A DNA stretch of 64,000 nucleotides from Streptomyces avermitilis MA-4680 = NBRC 14893 (GTDB lineage Bacteria; Actinomycetota; Actinomycetes; Streptomycetales; Streptomycetaceae): positions 5,828,001 to 5,892,000 of the forward strand of contig NC_003155.5 of assembly GCF_000009765.2 (NCBI RefSeq), read 5' to 3'. Within the stretch, counting starts at the first letter, position 1; every line of letters starts with the position of its first letter. Shown piece after piece: positions 32,693 to 41,024 of the stretch. The translations under genes were made by a program, and so were the position numbers. The notes under the pieces are model-generated. The model saw only the letters and a list, made by a program, of their open reading frames with translations. It was not told the DNA's origin and made no database searches.

Positions 32693-32725
32693 AGGAGCCC
32701 CGACACCTGACGGCGCGGGGCTCCT
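32693..32725. terminator. bidirectional terminator
   Basis: AGGAGCCCCG (32693-32702) pairs perfectly with CGGGGCTCCT (32716-32725), loop 13 nt, between the converging DUF3515 and cold-shock genes. Confidence 0.8.
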
Positions 32726-32778
32726 TGGGTACTGCATCCGTTCCGGATCAAAGCATTGGGCTCAGGAGAGCCGAAGGC

Positions 32779-32982
32779 TTAGAGCGGGGTGACGTTCTCC
32801 GCCTGCGGGCCCTTCGGACCCTGCGTGACGTCGAAGGAAACCGACTGGTTCTCTTCGAGAGAGCGGAATCCGCTCGCGTTGATCGCGGAGTAGTGGACGA
32901 AGACGTCCGGGCCGCCGCCTTCCTGGGCGATGAAACCAAAGCCCTTTTCGGCGTTAAACCACTTCACGGTTCCGGTAGCCAT
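32779..32982 (-). CDS. cold-shock protein, CspA family
   Basis: 67 residues, a single cold-shock domain. RNP1 is KGFGFIAQ and RNP2 is DVFVHY, both intact; GTVKWFNAEKGFGFI is the classical start. Such proteins bind single-stranded RNA and DNA and act as RNA chaperones. The ribosome site AAGGAGG lies 4 nt before the ATG, unusually strong for this window, as expected for a highly expressed gene. The leader has an AT-rich promoter (see separate entry). The gene is monocistronic and divergent from mqnA. Confidence 0.96.
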   Translation of the reverse strand: MATGTVKWFNAEKGFGFIAQEGGGPDVFVHYSAINASGFRSLEENQSVSFDVTQGPKGPQAENVTPL

Positions 32983-33029
32983 AAGCCCTCCTTGGGCCCA
33001 AAGGGTTGCCCTGCTCCAGAACCTGCAAG

Positions 33030-33057
33030 TGTATAAACAACTGCATACGTCTGAAAA
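33030..33057 (-). promoter_or_regulatory. promoter of the cold-shock gene
   Basis: Read on the minus strand: TTTTCA (33057-33052), 16 bp, TATACA (33035-33030). This would give a leader of about 40 nt. The region is much more AT-rich than its surroundings. Confidence 0.5.
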
Positions 33058-33062
33058 CGACT

Positions 33063-33093
33063 AGAGCCCGCGGTCACATGCTCCGCAGGCTCT
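33063..33093. other. 11-bp inverted repeat between csp and mqnA
   Basis: AGAGCCCGCGG (33063-33073) and CCGCAGGCTCT (33083-33093) pair with one mismatch and a 9-nt loop. It lies upstream of the cold-shock promoter and may insulate the two divergent units or act as an operator. The rest of the 343-bp gap (33094-33313) shows nothing I can identify. Confidence 0.45.
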
Positions 33094-33313
33094 GTACTGC
33101 AAGGGAAACCAAACTGCAACTTGCGGCGAGCCTAGCACGCAGGCAGCCGAATGCAATAGAGGGAAAGATCACGTCACCCGGATGTTTGACCAGGTCGGGT
33201 GAAGGGTTGACGACCGGGTGTACGCGCCCTGTCGCAGGCCTTGACACAAGAGGTGCGCGGGGTTTCGAAAACCACACCGGGACCCTGGAGCCTGCACCGT
33301 ACCTCATGGGGTC

Positions 33314-33319
33314 TAGCCT
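33314..33319 (+). promoter_or_regulatory. -10 box at a leaderless mqnA
   Basis: TAGCCT lies 6 nt before the GTG at 33326, with no ribosome site. A TTGACA at 33241 is too far upstream to be its -35. Confidence 0.45.
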
Positions 33320-33325
33320 CACGAT

Positions 33326-34174
33326 GTGGACAATTCTCGCACCCGGCCGCGCGTCGGCCACATCCAGTTCCTGAACTGCCTGCCGCTGTACTGGGGGCTC
33401 GCGCGGACCGGGACGCTCCTCGACTTCGAGCTGACCAAGGACACTCCGGAGAAGCTCAGCGAGAAGCTGGTGCGGGGTGATCTCGACATCGGTCCCATCA
33501 CGCTCGTCGAATTCCTCAAGCACGCCGACGAGCTGGTCGCCTTCCCGGACATCGCCGTCGGCTGCGACGGCCCGGTGATGTCCTGCGTGATCGTCTCCCA
33601 GGTCCCCCTGGACCAGCTCGACGGCGCCCGCGTCGCCCTCGGCTCGACCTCGCGCACCTCCGTGCGCCTCGCCCAGCTGCTGCTGGCCGAGCAGGTCGGC
33701 GTGCAGCCCTCGTACTACACCTGCCCGCCGGACCTCCCCCTGATGATGCGGGAGGCCGACGCCGCCGTCCTCATCGGCGACGCGGCGCTGCGCGCCAACC
33801 TGAGCGAGGGCCCGAAGTTCGGGCTCGAGGTGCACGACCTGGGCGCCATGTGGAAGAAGTGGACGGGGCTGCCGTTCGTCTTCGCCGTGTGGGCCGCCCG
33901 CCGCGACTACCTGGAGCGCGAGCCGGTCGTCACCCGCAAGGTGCACGAGGCCTTCCTCTCGTCCCGGGACCTCTCCCTCGACGAGGTCGGCAAGGTCGCC
34001 GAACAGGCCGCGCGCTGGGAGGCCTTCGACCAGGCCGTCCTGGAGCGGTACTTCACCACCCTCGACTTCCGCTTCGGCGCCGCGCAGCTGAAGGCGGTCG
34101 CGGAGTTCGCGCGCCGCGTCGGCCCGACGACCGGCTTCTCCGCGGACGTGAACGTGGACCTGCTGACGCCCTGA
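33326..34174 (+). CDS. mqnA: chorismate dehydratase MqnA
   Basis: 282 residues. VGHIQFLNCLPLYWGL at the N-terminus and DLDIGPITLVEFLKHADEL, GSTSRTSVRLAQLLL and LIGDAALRAN are conserved in MqnA, a periplasmic-binding-fold enzyme. It dehydrates chorismate to 3-[(1-carboxyvinyl)oxy]benzoate, the first committed step of the futalosine menaquinone pathway and the substrate for MqnE at 26065. The start GTG 33326 follows a -10 box by 6 nt (leaderless). It is followed after 78 bp by a Ser/Thr kinase gene. Confidence 0.95.
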   Translation: MDNSRTRPRVGHIQFLNCLPLYWGLARTGTLLDFELTKDTPEKLSEKLVRGDLDIGPITLVEFLKHADELVAFPDIAVGCDGPVMSCVIVSQVPLDQLDGARVALGSTSRTSVRLAQLLLAEQVGVQPSYYTCPPDLPLMMREADAAVLIGDAALRANLSEGPKFGLEVHDLGAMWKKWTGLPFVFAVWAARRDYLEREPVVTRKVHEAFLSSRDLSLDEVGKVAEQAARWEAFDQAVLERYFTTLDFRFGAAQLKAVAEFARRVGPTTGFSADVNVDLLTP

Positions 34175-34252
34175 GAACCGCCCGCGCGTCGCGTACGGCA
34201 CTACCCTGCTCAGGGAGTGCGGAGCCGGAGCGTACGGGGGAGGGGTGGCGCC

Positions 34253-36004
34253 ATGCAGCCGCTCGAAGTCGGCGAACCCACGGTCGTGGGGCCCTACCGG
34301 CTGCTCGGCCGGCTCGGCTCCGGCGGTATGGGCCGCGTCTATCTGGGGCGCAGTACGGGCGGCCGCACGGTCGCGGTCAAGATCGTGCACCCGCACTTCG
34401 CCCTCGACGAGGAGTTCCGCGCCCGCTTCCGGCGCGAGGTGGAGGCGGCGCGCCGGGTCGGCGGCGCCTGGACCGCGCCGGTGCTCGACGCCGACCCGGA
34501 GGCGTCCGTGCCCTGGGTCGCGACCGGGTACGCGGCGGGTCCCTCGCTGGCCGCCGCCGTCACCGACGGCGGACCGCTGCCCACCCATTCCGTACGGGCC
34601 CTGGGCGCCGGACTCGCGGAGGCGCTGTCGGCGGTGCACGGACTGGGCCTCGTCCACCGGGACGTGAAGCCCTCGAACGTGCTCCTCACCCTCGACGGGC
34701 CCCTGCTCATCGACTTCGGTATCGCCCGCGCCACCGACGGCACGGCCTCCCTGACCTCCACGGGCGTCTCCGTCGGCTCGCCCGGCTACATGTCGCCCGA
34801 GCAGATCCTCGGCAAGGGGATCGCGGGCGCGGCGGACGTCTTCTCGCTGGGCGCGGTCCTGGCGTACGCGGGAACCGGCGCACCTCCCTTCCCCGGCGAC
34901 TCCTCGGCCTCGCTCCTCTACAAGGTCGTGCACGAGGAGCCCGAACTCGGCTCGCTGGAGGGGGAGTTGCGGGAGCTGGTCGCCCACTGCCTGGCCAAGG
35001 ACCCGGACGGGCGGCCCGGCCCCGCCGAGGTGGCCGAGCGGCTCGCCCCGCAGGGCGCGGCCCGGCTGGTCACGGGCGGCTGGCTGCCGGGACCCCTGGT
35101 GGAGCAGGTCAGCCGCAGCGCCGTGCAGCTGCTGAACCTGGACGTGGCGGGGGCGGCGGAGGCGGTGCCCTCGGGGCCCGTGGAGTTCAGCACTCCTTCG
35201 GTGCGGCCGCCGACCGGTGTCTTCGGACCGCCGCCCGACCTGGCCACGCCCGCCTATATGCCGGCGCCCCGCCCCGCGGAGGCGCAGCCGCGCCCCGAGC
35301 CGCAGCCGCAACCACAGCCGCAACCGCAGTCACAGCCGCCCGCGCAGCCGCAGGACGCCGTGCCGGGAGTGCCGCTGGCCGTCGCCCCCGAGTCCGGGCC
35401 GCCCGGCAGGGTCTCGGTGAGCGTGGCCGCGACCTCGGCGCCCGGAACCGGTGGCCGGGGGCGCCGGGTGAGTTGCACGGTCGCGCTGGCTGTCGCGGGC
35501 GCGCTGGCGACCGTGACCGTGGGGTCCGCGTTCCTCTTCGGCCTGCTGGAGGGCGGGGATTCGAGCGGCGGCGACAGCAGCGGGAGCGCGGACAGTCCGC
35601 CCGCCGCGACCGCGAGCGCCAGCCGGTCGGACCCCGGTGACGGGGCGGACGGTGCCGTCCCCAAGTCCTACCTGGGCACCTGGGAGGGCGACGCCCTCGC
35701 CCTGGGCGGCACACTGCCCGCGGGCACGTTCCGCGTGACCATCGGCGAGGCCGCCGTCGGCAAGGAGATCGGCACCTTCCGGTCGACCGATCAGCTCGGC
35801 GGCACCTGCGACGACGTACTCCTTCTCAAGAAGGCCACGGCGCAGCAGCTCGTCGCCACGAGCGTGGCCAAGGACACCAACCCCTCGACGTGCACGACCG
35901 GGAGGCACGAGGTGCGGCTGACGCCCGTCGGGGACGACCTCAGCTACGAGACGGACAATCAGGCGGCCGGGAATCCGACATCACGGATGTCGAAGGTCAA
36001 GTAG
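34253..36004 (+). CDS. membrane Ser/Thr protein kinase
   Basis: 583 residues. The N-terminal Hanks-type kinase domain (about 13-270) is complete: glycine loop GSGGMG (22-27), K43, HRDVKPSN (135-142), DFG (154-156) and SPGYMSPEQ. A Pro/Gln-rich linker with PQ repeats follows, then one membrane helix (about 400-425), and an extracytoplasmic domain of about 120 residues starting near YLGTWEGDALALGG. There are no PASTA repeats, so it is not PknB-like; the external domain resembles C-terminal domains of other Streptomyces kinases of unknown ligand. ATG 34253 follows GGGGGAGGGG. Its 3' end overlaps a convergent gene by 8 bp. Confidence 0.92.
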   Translation: MQPLEVGEPTVVGPYRLLGRLGSGGMGRVYLGRSTGGRTVAVKIVHPHFALDEEFRARFRREVEAARRVGGAWTAPVLDADPEASVPWVATGYAAGPSLAAAVTDGGPLPTHSVRALGAGLAEALSAVHGLGLVHRDVKPSNVLLTLDGPLLIDFGIARATDGTASLTSTGVSVGSPGYMSPEQILGKGIAGAADVFSLGAVLAYAGTGAPPFPGDSSASLLYKVVHEEPELGSLEGELRELVAHCLAKDPDGRPGPAEVAERLAPQGAARLVTGGWLPGPLVEQVSRSAVQLLNLDVAGAAEAVPSGPVEFSTPSVRPPTGVFGPPPDLATPAYMPAPRPAEAQPRPEPQPQPQPQPQSQPPAQPQDAVPGVPLAVAPESGPPGRVSVSVAATSAPGTGGRGRRVSCTVALAVAGALATVTVGSAFLFGLLEGGDSSGGDSSGSADSPPAATASASRSDPGDGADGAVPKSYLGTWEGDALALGGTLPAGTFRVTIGEAAVGKEIGTFRSTDQLGGTCDDVLLLKKATAQQLVATSVAKDTNPSTCTTGRHEVRLTPVGDDLSYETDNQAAGNPTSRMSKVK

Positions 36005-36599
36005 TCGGCGGGGGAGGGCCGTTCGGGGCCTGCCGGCGGAAGTACGCGGCCAGGCCGCCGGCCAGCAGGGCCGTGCCGGTCACGGTCGCGGCGAGGCCCA
36101 CGGCCCACACGTAGGGGTACTGCGTGTGGACCCAGCAGGCGCCGCCCTCGCGGTAGCAGTCGTACCCGCGGTGGCGTTTCTTCGGCACGAACGCCGCGAA
36201 GACCACGAGGAGCAGCAGCGCCGACAGCGCCGCACCGGCCAGGGCCGACGCGGACCAGCCGAGCGAACGGGCCCTGCTCCGACGCCAGTTCACCCGGCCG
36301 AACGACGTGAGCGCGGCGGCCGCGGCCCACGGCAGCAGCACGCCCACGGTGGCCGCGAAGCCGTACCCCCCGCCGGGCCAGCCGGGAGCCGTGCCGCGCC
36401 AGATGTCCGGCCCCCAGGCCCGGTCCGCGACGGCGAATCCGATCAGCAGCGCGGCCACGGCCAGAGCGACCGCACAGCCCAGTACCGTCTCCCGCTTCGA
36501 CCCCCGGGACCCTCGCACGGGCCCGCGGTCGCGCACATGCGCGTAGCGGAGTGCGGCACCCGCCGCCTTCCGCCGCTTCGGCCGTGCCGATCCGCCCAC
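35997..36599 (-). CDS. four-helix membrane protein of unknown function
   Basis: 200 residues if started at the GTG 36599, which has a clear GGGGAGGGG site upstream; a TTG at 36677 extends the frame. A basic N-terminus (ARPKRRKAAGAALRYAHVRDRG) is followed by four membrane helices (VLGCAVALAVAALLIGFAVAD; GFAATVGVLLPWAAAAAL; SASALAGAALSALLLLVVFAAF; VWAVGLAATVTGTALLAGGLAAYF) with a Cys-containing loop (YDCYREGGACW) between the last two. No family recognised. It converges on the kinase gene with an 8-bp overlap. Confidence 0.65.
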   Translation of the reverse strand: MGGSARPKRRKAAGAALRYAHVRDRGPVRGSRGSKRETVLGCAVALAVAALLIGFAVADRAWGPDIWRGTAPGWPGGGYGFAATVGVLLPWAAAAALTSFGRVNWRRSRARSLGWSASALAGAALSALLLLVVFAAFVPKKRHRGYDCYREGGACWVHTQYPYVWAVGLAATVTGTALLAGGLAAYFRRQAPNGPPPPTT

Positions 36600-36691
36600 G
36601 CGTCCCGCCCCTCCCCGTCCCACGGCGACGGCCGCCGCCGGTGACCCATGCTGACGAAATCCGCGCCCTCCCCGCAATGTGATCCGCTCCG

Positions 36692-36697
36692 TAAGGT
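36692..36697 (+). promoter_or_regulatory. -10 box at a leaderless prepilin-peptidase-like gene
   Basis: TAAGGT is 6 nt before the GTG at 36704; no ribosome site lies between. Confidence 0.5.
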
Positions 36698-36703
36698 GTC
36701 GGC

Positions 36704-37447
36704 GTGGACGTGGACTTCGATGTCTGGCTGACCGGCCCTGCCGCTCTGTGGGGTGCGGCGGCGGGTCTGCTCGTGCCCCGGGCCGCGTATCGCCTCTGCG
36801 TGGAACCCGACGAGCCGTGGCGCGACCGGTGTCCGCGGGGGCACCCGATCACCGGTGGCCCCGGCGGCTGGCTCGGACGGGCGCGGTGCCCGGACGGCAC
36901 GGTGTACGGGCCCTCCGCCGTCCTCGTCTGCGCCGCCACCGCCCTGGTCTGCGCGGCCCTCGCCCTCGCCACCGGCACCCGCCCCGAACTGGCCGTCTGG
37001 CTGCTGCTCGCGCCCCTCGCCGTGCTGCTGACGATCGTGGACTTCCGGGTGCAGCGGCTGCCGGACGTGCTCACGCTCCCGCTCGCGGGTGCCGCGGCCG
37101 CCCTGCTGGGCGTGGCCGCGCTCGCGCCCGAGCACGCGGGGGAGTGGCTGACCGCGCTGCTCGGGGCGCTCGCGCTCGGCGGCGCGTACTTCGTCCTCTT
37201 CCTCGTCAACCCGAACGGCATGGGCTTCGGCGACGTCAAACTGGCGCTGGGGCTCGGGGCGGTGCTCGGCTGGTACGGGTGGAGCACGGTCGTCCTGGGC
37301 ACGTTCGCCGGGTTCCTGTTCGGCGGGCTGTACGGGCTGGGGCTCGTGGCCTCGCGGCGGGCCGGGCGCAGGACGTCGATCCCGTTCGGGCCGTTTCTGA
37401 TCGCGGGGGCGTTCGTGGGGCTGCTGATCGGGGCTTACACCAGTTAG
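36704..37447 (+). CDS. prepilin peptidase (A24 family)-like membrane protein
   Basis: 247 residues with six or seven membrane helices. The two aspartates of A24 aspartyl peptidases are present in LLLTIVDFRVQRLPD and GMGFGDVKLALGLGAVLGWYG (G-x-GDxK motif). A24 enzymes cut the leader of type IV prepilins and tad pilins and may methylate the new N-terminus. The N-terminal cytoplasmic loop (RCPRGHPITG) has fewer zinc cysteines than PilD. No pilin or pilus ATPase gene is in the window, so its substrate is elsewhere in the genome. It precedes mqnC by 119 bp. Confidence 0.88.
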   Translation: MDVDFDVWLTGPAALWGAAAGLLVPRAAYRLCVEPDEPWRDRCPRGHPITGGPGGWLGRARCPDGTVYGPSAVLVCAATALVCAALALATGTRPELAVWLLLAPLAVLLTIVDFRVQRLPDVLTLPLAGAAAALLGVAALAPEHAGEWLTALLGALALGGAYFVLFLVNPNGMGFGDVKLALGLGAVLGWYGWSTVVLGTFAGFLFGGLYGLGLVASRRAGRRTSIPFGPFLIAGAFVGLLIGAYTS

Positions 37448-37566
37448 TGCCGCTCACGTGGGGCAGCGCTGCTCGCACCCGCTAGCGCTGCCTGACGTCG
37501 GGTGGCGGACGGCCCTGGCGTAGGCTGGTTCGGACTGTCCACAACCCTTACGAAAGGGACGCTCCG

Positions 37567-38766
37567 GTGACCGAGAAGGCCGACCTTCAGTCCGTCCTCG
37601 ACCGTGCCGCCGCGGGCGGGCGGATCACCCCCGAGGAGGCGCTCGACCTCTACCGGGACGCCCCGCTGCACGCGCTGGGCGCCGCCGCCGACGCCGTACG
37701 CCGGCGGAGGTACGCAGGGACCGAGCACATCGCCACGTACATCATCGAGCGGAACATCAACTACACGAACGTGTGCGTCACGGCGTGCAAGTTCTGCGCC
37801 TTCTACGCGGCCCCCAAGGACACGGCCAAGGGCTGGACCCGCGACCTCGACGACATCCTGCGCCGCTGCGCGGAGACCGTCGAACTCGGCGGCACGCAGA
37901 TCATGTTCCAGGGCGGACACCACCCCGACTACGGCGTCGAGTACTACGAGAAGCACTTCGCCGCGATCAAGGAAGCCTTCCCGCAGCTGGTCATCCACTC
38001 CCTCGGCGCGTCCGAGGTCGAGCACATGGCCCGGATCTCCGGCGTCTCCGTCGAGGAGGCGATCCAGCGCATCCACACCGCCGGCCTCGACTCCTTCGCG
38101 GGCGCGGGCGCGGAGCTCCTGCCCGAGCGGCCCCGCAAGGCGATCGCCCCCCTCAAGGAGTCCGGGGAGCGCTGGCTGGAGATCATGGAGACGGCGCACC
38201 GGCTGGGGGTCGAGTCGACGTCCACCATGCTGATGGGCACGGGCGAGACCAACGCCGAGCGCATCGAGCACCTGCGGATGATCCGTGACGTACAGGACCG
38301 GACGGGCGGCTTCCGGGCCTTCATCCCGTACACGTACCAGCCGGAGAACAACCACCTCAAGGGCCGTACGCAGGCCACGCTCTTCGAGTACCTGCGGATG
38401 ATCGCCATCGCCCGCCTCTTCTTCGACAACGTGGCCCACATCCAGGGCTCGTGGCTGACCACCGGCAAGGAGGTCGGCCAGCTCTCCCTGCACTACGGCG
38501 CGGACGACCTCGGCTCGATCATGCTGGAGGAGAACGTCGTCTCCTCGGCCGGCGCCAAGCACCGCTCGAACCGCATGGAGATCATCGACCTGATCCGCAA
38601 GGCGGGACGGGTGCCGGCCCAGCGCGCGACGACGTACGAGCACCTCGTCGTGCACGACGACCCGGCGAACGACCCGGTCGACGAGCGGGTCATGTCCCAC
38701 ATCTCGTCGACGGCGATCGAGGGCGGAACGGCGCACCCCGAGCTGAAGCTCCTCACCTCCAACTAG
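37567..38766 (+). CDS. mqnC: cyclic dehypoxanthinyl futalosine synthase MqnC (radical SAM)
   Basis: 399 residues. The radical-SAM cysteines C70, C74 and C77 lie in NVCVTACKFCAFYA, and GGTQIMFQGGHHPDYG, VIHSLGASEVEHMARISG and ENVVSSAGAKHRSN are MqnC-specific. It cyclises dehypoxanthine futalosine, the fourth step of the futalosine menaquinone route after MqnA, MqnE and the nucleosidase MqnB (not in the window). The GTG start is preceded by AAAGGGAC, and a TAGGCT -10-like box lies about 47 bp upstream. A small gene follows after 7 bp. Confidence 0.96.
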   Translation: MTEKADLQSVLDRAAAGGRITPEEALDLYRDAPLHALGAAADAVRRRRYAGTEHIATYIIERNINYTNVCVTACKFCAFYAAPKDTAKGWTRDLDDILRRCAETVELGGTQIMFQGGHHPDYGVEYYEKHFAAIKEAFPQLVIHSLGASEVEHMARISGVSVEEAIQRIHTAGLDSFAGAGAELLPERPRKAIAPLKESGERWLEIMETAHRLGVESTSTMLMGTGETNAERIEHLRMIRDVQDRTGGFRAFIPYTYQPENNHLKGRTQATLFEYLRMIAIARLFFDNVAHIQGSWLTTGKEVGQLSLHYGADDLGSIMLEENVVSSAGAKHRSNRMEIIDLIRKAGRVPAQRATTYEHLVVHDDPANDPVDERVMSHISSTAIEGGTAHPELKLLTSN

Positions 38767-38773
38767 CGTCCCG

Positions 38774-39223
38774 GTGCTGACCATTCACGCCGCCGACGAA
38801 CTGCGGTACACGTGGGACGACCCGGAGCCGGTCAAGGACGGCGCCGTCGCCGTGCAGGGCGTCCGGGTCGCCGCCACGGGGTCACTGGCCGAGCTCCAGG
38901 AGCGGTTCCCGGGGGCTCGTGTACGGCGCTGGCCCGGTGTCCTCGGGCCCGCCCGCGTCCACGAGGGCCCGCTCCCGGACGCGCCGACACCGCGTGAACG
39001 CGTTCACGCGGTGCTGAAGCTGGGCGCGGTGGCCGTGCTGGAGGAGTACGCCGGTACGCCCGAACTCCGGGCAGCCGCCGAGCGGAACGACGTCGTCGTC
39101 CTGTCCCGCGGCCGGCGCACGGCGATCGTCGACATGGGCCGCGCCGACCTCGCGGTCTTCGACGGGGCGGGCGCGTGCATCGCCACGGTGTGCGCCGGGC
39201 GCCTGGTCCACCGCCGCCGTTAG
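38774..39223 (+). CDS. amidohydrolase-like composite (beta) domain protein
   Basis: 149 residues. LTIHAADELRYTWDDPEPVKDGAVAVQGVRVAATGSLAEL resembles the small beta domain that frames imidazolonepropionase and other amidohydrolases, and the C-terminal TAIVDMGRADLAVFDGAGACIATVCAGRLVH resembles the second half of that domain. The metal-binding TIM barrel (about 250-300 residues) that should lie between them is absent, replaced by about 60 residues. It starts 7 bp after mqnC (GTG 38774). It may be a stand-alone structural domain or a decayed enzyme; its position suggests a link to futalosine metabolism. Confidence 0.7.
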   Translation: MLTIHAADELRYTWDDPEPVKDGAVAVQGVRVAATGSLAELQERFPGARVRRWPGVLGPARVHEGPLPDAPTPRERVHAVLKLGAVAVLEEYAGTPELRAAAERNDVVVLSRGRRTAIVDMGRADLAVFDGAGACIATVCAGRLVHRRR

Positions 39224-39254
39224 GGTCCCTCCGGCGGGCGGCCACGGGGCCCGG

Positions 39255-40304
39255 TCACCCCGCGAACGCCTCGGCGAACGCGCCGCTCGTCTGCTTCACC
39301 CCGCTGCAGTCGGTCGCCGCGTCGTTCGACTTCGAGCCGTCGTCACACTGCTGGTCCCGGAACGTCGACCACATCGACACCCACGCCACGCCCTTCTCCT
39401 CTGCGAACGACCGCACCTGGGCCGCGTCCGCGAGCGTGAACGTCTCGTTGTCGACGTCGTTGACACCGATCATCGAGGTCAGGGCGAGGCCCTGCCAGGC
39501 GCCCTTGCTCGACAGCCCGAACACGTCCGCCAGTTGGTCGTGGGCCGCCTCGGCCGAGGTGAGGGCGTAGTCGCCCATGTCGCCGTCGTACGAACTGCCG
39601 TAGTTCATCGTCATGATGTTGACGGTGGCGACCTGTACGGAGTTGTCGTTCGCGGACTCCAGCAGGGCGATGCTGTCGTCGTCCAGGCCCGCGGGCATGA
39701 CCGGCAGCGTGAAGGAGACGCTCAGGTCGGAGCGGTCCTTCTGCAGCAGCGCGATCGCTTGGGAACGCAGCTCGACCGAGGCCGAGTCCGTGAGCGTGTC
39801 GCCCTCGATGTCGAAGTCGGCCAGCGTCGCCCCGGCGGCGTCCAGCGCCGCACCGTAGGCCTCCGCGAGCTTCGACGCGCTGGAGCAGGTTTCGGCCAGT
39901 TCCTTCCCGGACGCCCCGCCGAAGGAGACGCGGACGCTCGCACCGGATTCCTTCAGCGCCGAAATCCGCGATGCCACCGCCGAGTTGCCGATCGCGTACG
40001 TCCCGTTCCACTTCGGCGTGCAGTCGCTGCCGTCCGAGATCACGAAGGCCAGGTTGTACGTCGACGGCGACCCGGCCGGGTCCATGTCCGAGGCGGTCGT
40101 GGCACTCACGTACGGGGCGTACGCGGTGCTGGACGTCTGTGCCTGCCGCGTCGGTGAGCCGGTCGGTGAGCCGGCCGGTGAGCTGGTCCCCGACGGCTCG
40201 GAGGAGGCCGTGTCCGACGAGCCGTCACCGCCCGAGGAGCACCCCGCACAGGCCATGGTCACCAGGCAAACAATCCCGGCGGCCGGCTTCAGGAAACTCC
40301 TCAT
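39255..40304 (-). CDS. secreted GH18 (chitinase-like) lipoprotein
   Basis: 349 residues. The signal peptide ends in MACAGCSSG with lipobox-like cysteines at 19 or 22, followed by a Ser/Thr/Pro linker (to about residue 60). The catalytic domain has the GH18 motifs SFGG (127-130) and DFDIE (163-167), where Glu167 is the expected acid/base, so it should be active on N-acetylglucosamine-containing polymers such as chitin, peptidoglycan-like glycans or poly-GlcNAc. It is divergent from the exopolysaccharide operon that begins at 40612, and a hydrolase of that polymer is a reasonable guess. Confidence 0.88.
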   Translation of the reverse strand: MRSFLKPAAGIVCLVTMACAGCSSGGDGSSDTASSEPSGTSSPAGSPTGSPTRQAQTSSTAYAPYVSATTASDMDPAGSPSTYNLAFVISDGSDCTPKWNGTYAIGNSAVASRISALKESGASVRVSFGGASGKELAETCSSASKLAEAYGAALDAAGATLADFDIEGDTLTDSASVELRSQAIALLQKDRSDLSVSFTLPVMPAGLDDDSIALLESANDNSVQVATVNIMTMNYGSSYDGDMGDYALTSAEAAHDQLADVFGLSSKGAWQGLALTSMIGVNDVDNETFTLADAAQVRSFAEEKGVAWVSMWSTFRDQQCDDGSKSNDAATDCSGVKQTSGAFAEAFAG

Positions 40305-40611
40305 TGCGCATGCACCCGCTCTCGTGATTTCTGTCTCAGGATGGAAACAAAGCGCGATTCCCAAGTGGAAAGGTGTCACACCCGACCGTGGACCTTGAAT
40401 GCGGGAGAGGCACGGAATCCCCGTGAGGGAAAGTGCATAAGACGGATAAGTCGGGTGCTGAAAGGGTGCATATCGCCCATATGTGTCGGTCATTGGCTGC
40501 GCAGACGTTCTGGGATTCTCTCAGGAAAGTGACAGGATGGACCGTTTCTCATGGGCGCCTCACATGTGAAGCAAAGGAGTCGGCACATAAAGGGCCCCTA
40601 ATATCCGGGGA
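40305..40611. promoter_or_regulatory. AT-richer divergent region before the exopolysaccharide operon
   Basis: 307 bp without a gene. It includes a perfect 10-bp palindrome TCACATGTGA (40560-40569) and a -10-like TAATAT (40599-40604) 7 nt before the ATG at 40612. A CATAT-CGCC-CATATG motif occurs near 40470-40483. The region is much more AT-rich than the genome average and probably holds the promoters and operators of both units. Confidence 0.45.
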
Positions 40612-41004
40612 ATGCAATCCGAGTCCGACATCGAAAACCGTTCCCCTGTGCGCGGCCGCGGCCGCAAACGCGGCAATGGGTCCGAAGAGGGCCCCGTATT
40701 CGTTGACAACTCCGGGCGCAGGTCACGACTGCTGCGCCGGTTCGGGATCCTCGTCTGCGTGGCCTGTCTGGGCTACGTGGTCGTGCTCGGCATGGCGTTC
40801 ATGGGGTGGGGCACCTCGCTGAGCAACTCGATCACGCCCTTCGGCGGCGGCCAGGCCGCCCCCGGCGGCGGGGGTCTCGGGCCGCAGGGCGGCGGCGCTC
40901 GCACCGGCACCCCGCCCTCGGGCGTCCCCACCGGAGCGCCCACGGGCGCCGCCCCGTCGGCGGCAGTGACCCCCGGCGCGGCCTCCTCCACCGGCGCCAA
41001 CTGA
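40612..41004 (+). CDS. small membrane protein, first gene of the exopolysaccharide operon
   Basis: 130 residues. A charged N-terminus (SPVRGRGRKRGNGSEEG), one membrane helix (about 45-67) and a Gly/Ala/Pro/Thr-rich extracytoplasmic tail. No catalytic motif is visible. It lies 20 bp before the deacetylase-glycosyltransferase fusion and probably belongs to the same machine, perhaps as a small regulatory or scaffold subunit. ATG 40612 is used, with GGGGA just upstream. Confidence 0.7.
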   Translation: MQSESDIENRSPVRGRGRKRGNGSEEGPVFVDNSGRRSRLLRRFGILVCVACLGYVVVLGMAFMGWGTSLSNSITPFGGGQAAPGGGGLGPQGGGARTGTPPSGVPTGAPTGAAPSAAVTPGAASSTGAN

Positions 41005-41024
41005 CCCGGAGCGCAGACACACCC

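Noticed and set aside
33241..33246. TTGACA as the -35 box of mqnA
   Set aside because: It lies about 67 bp before the only plausible -10 (33314), far from the 17-bp spacing needed.
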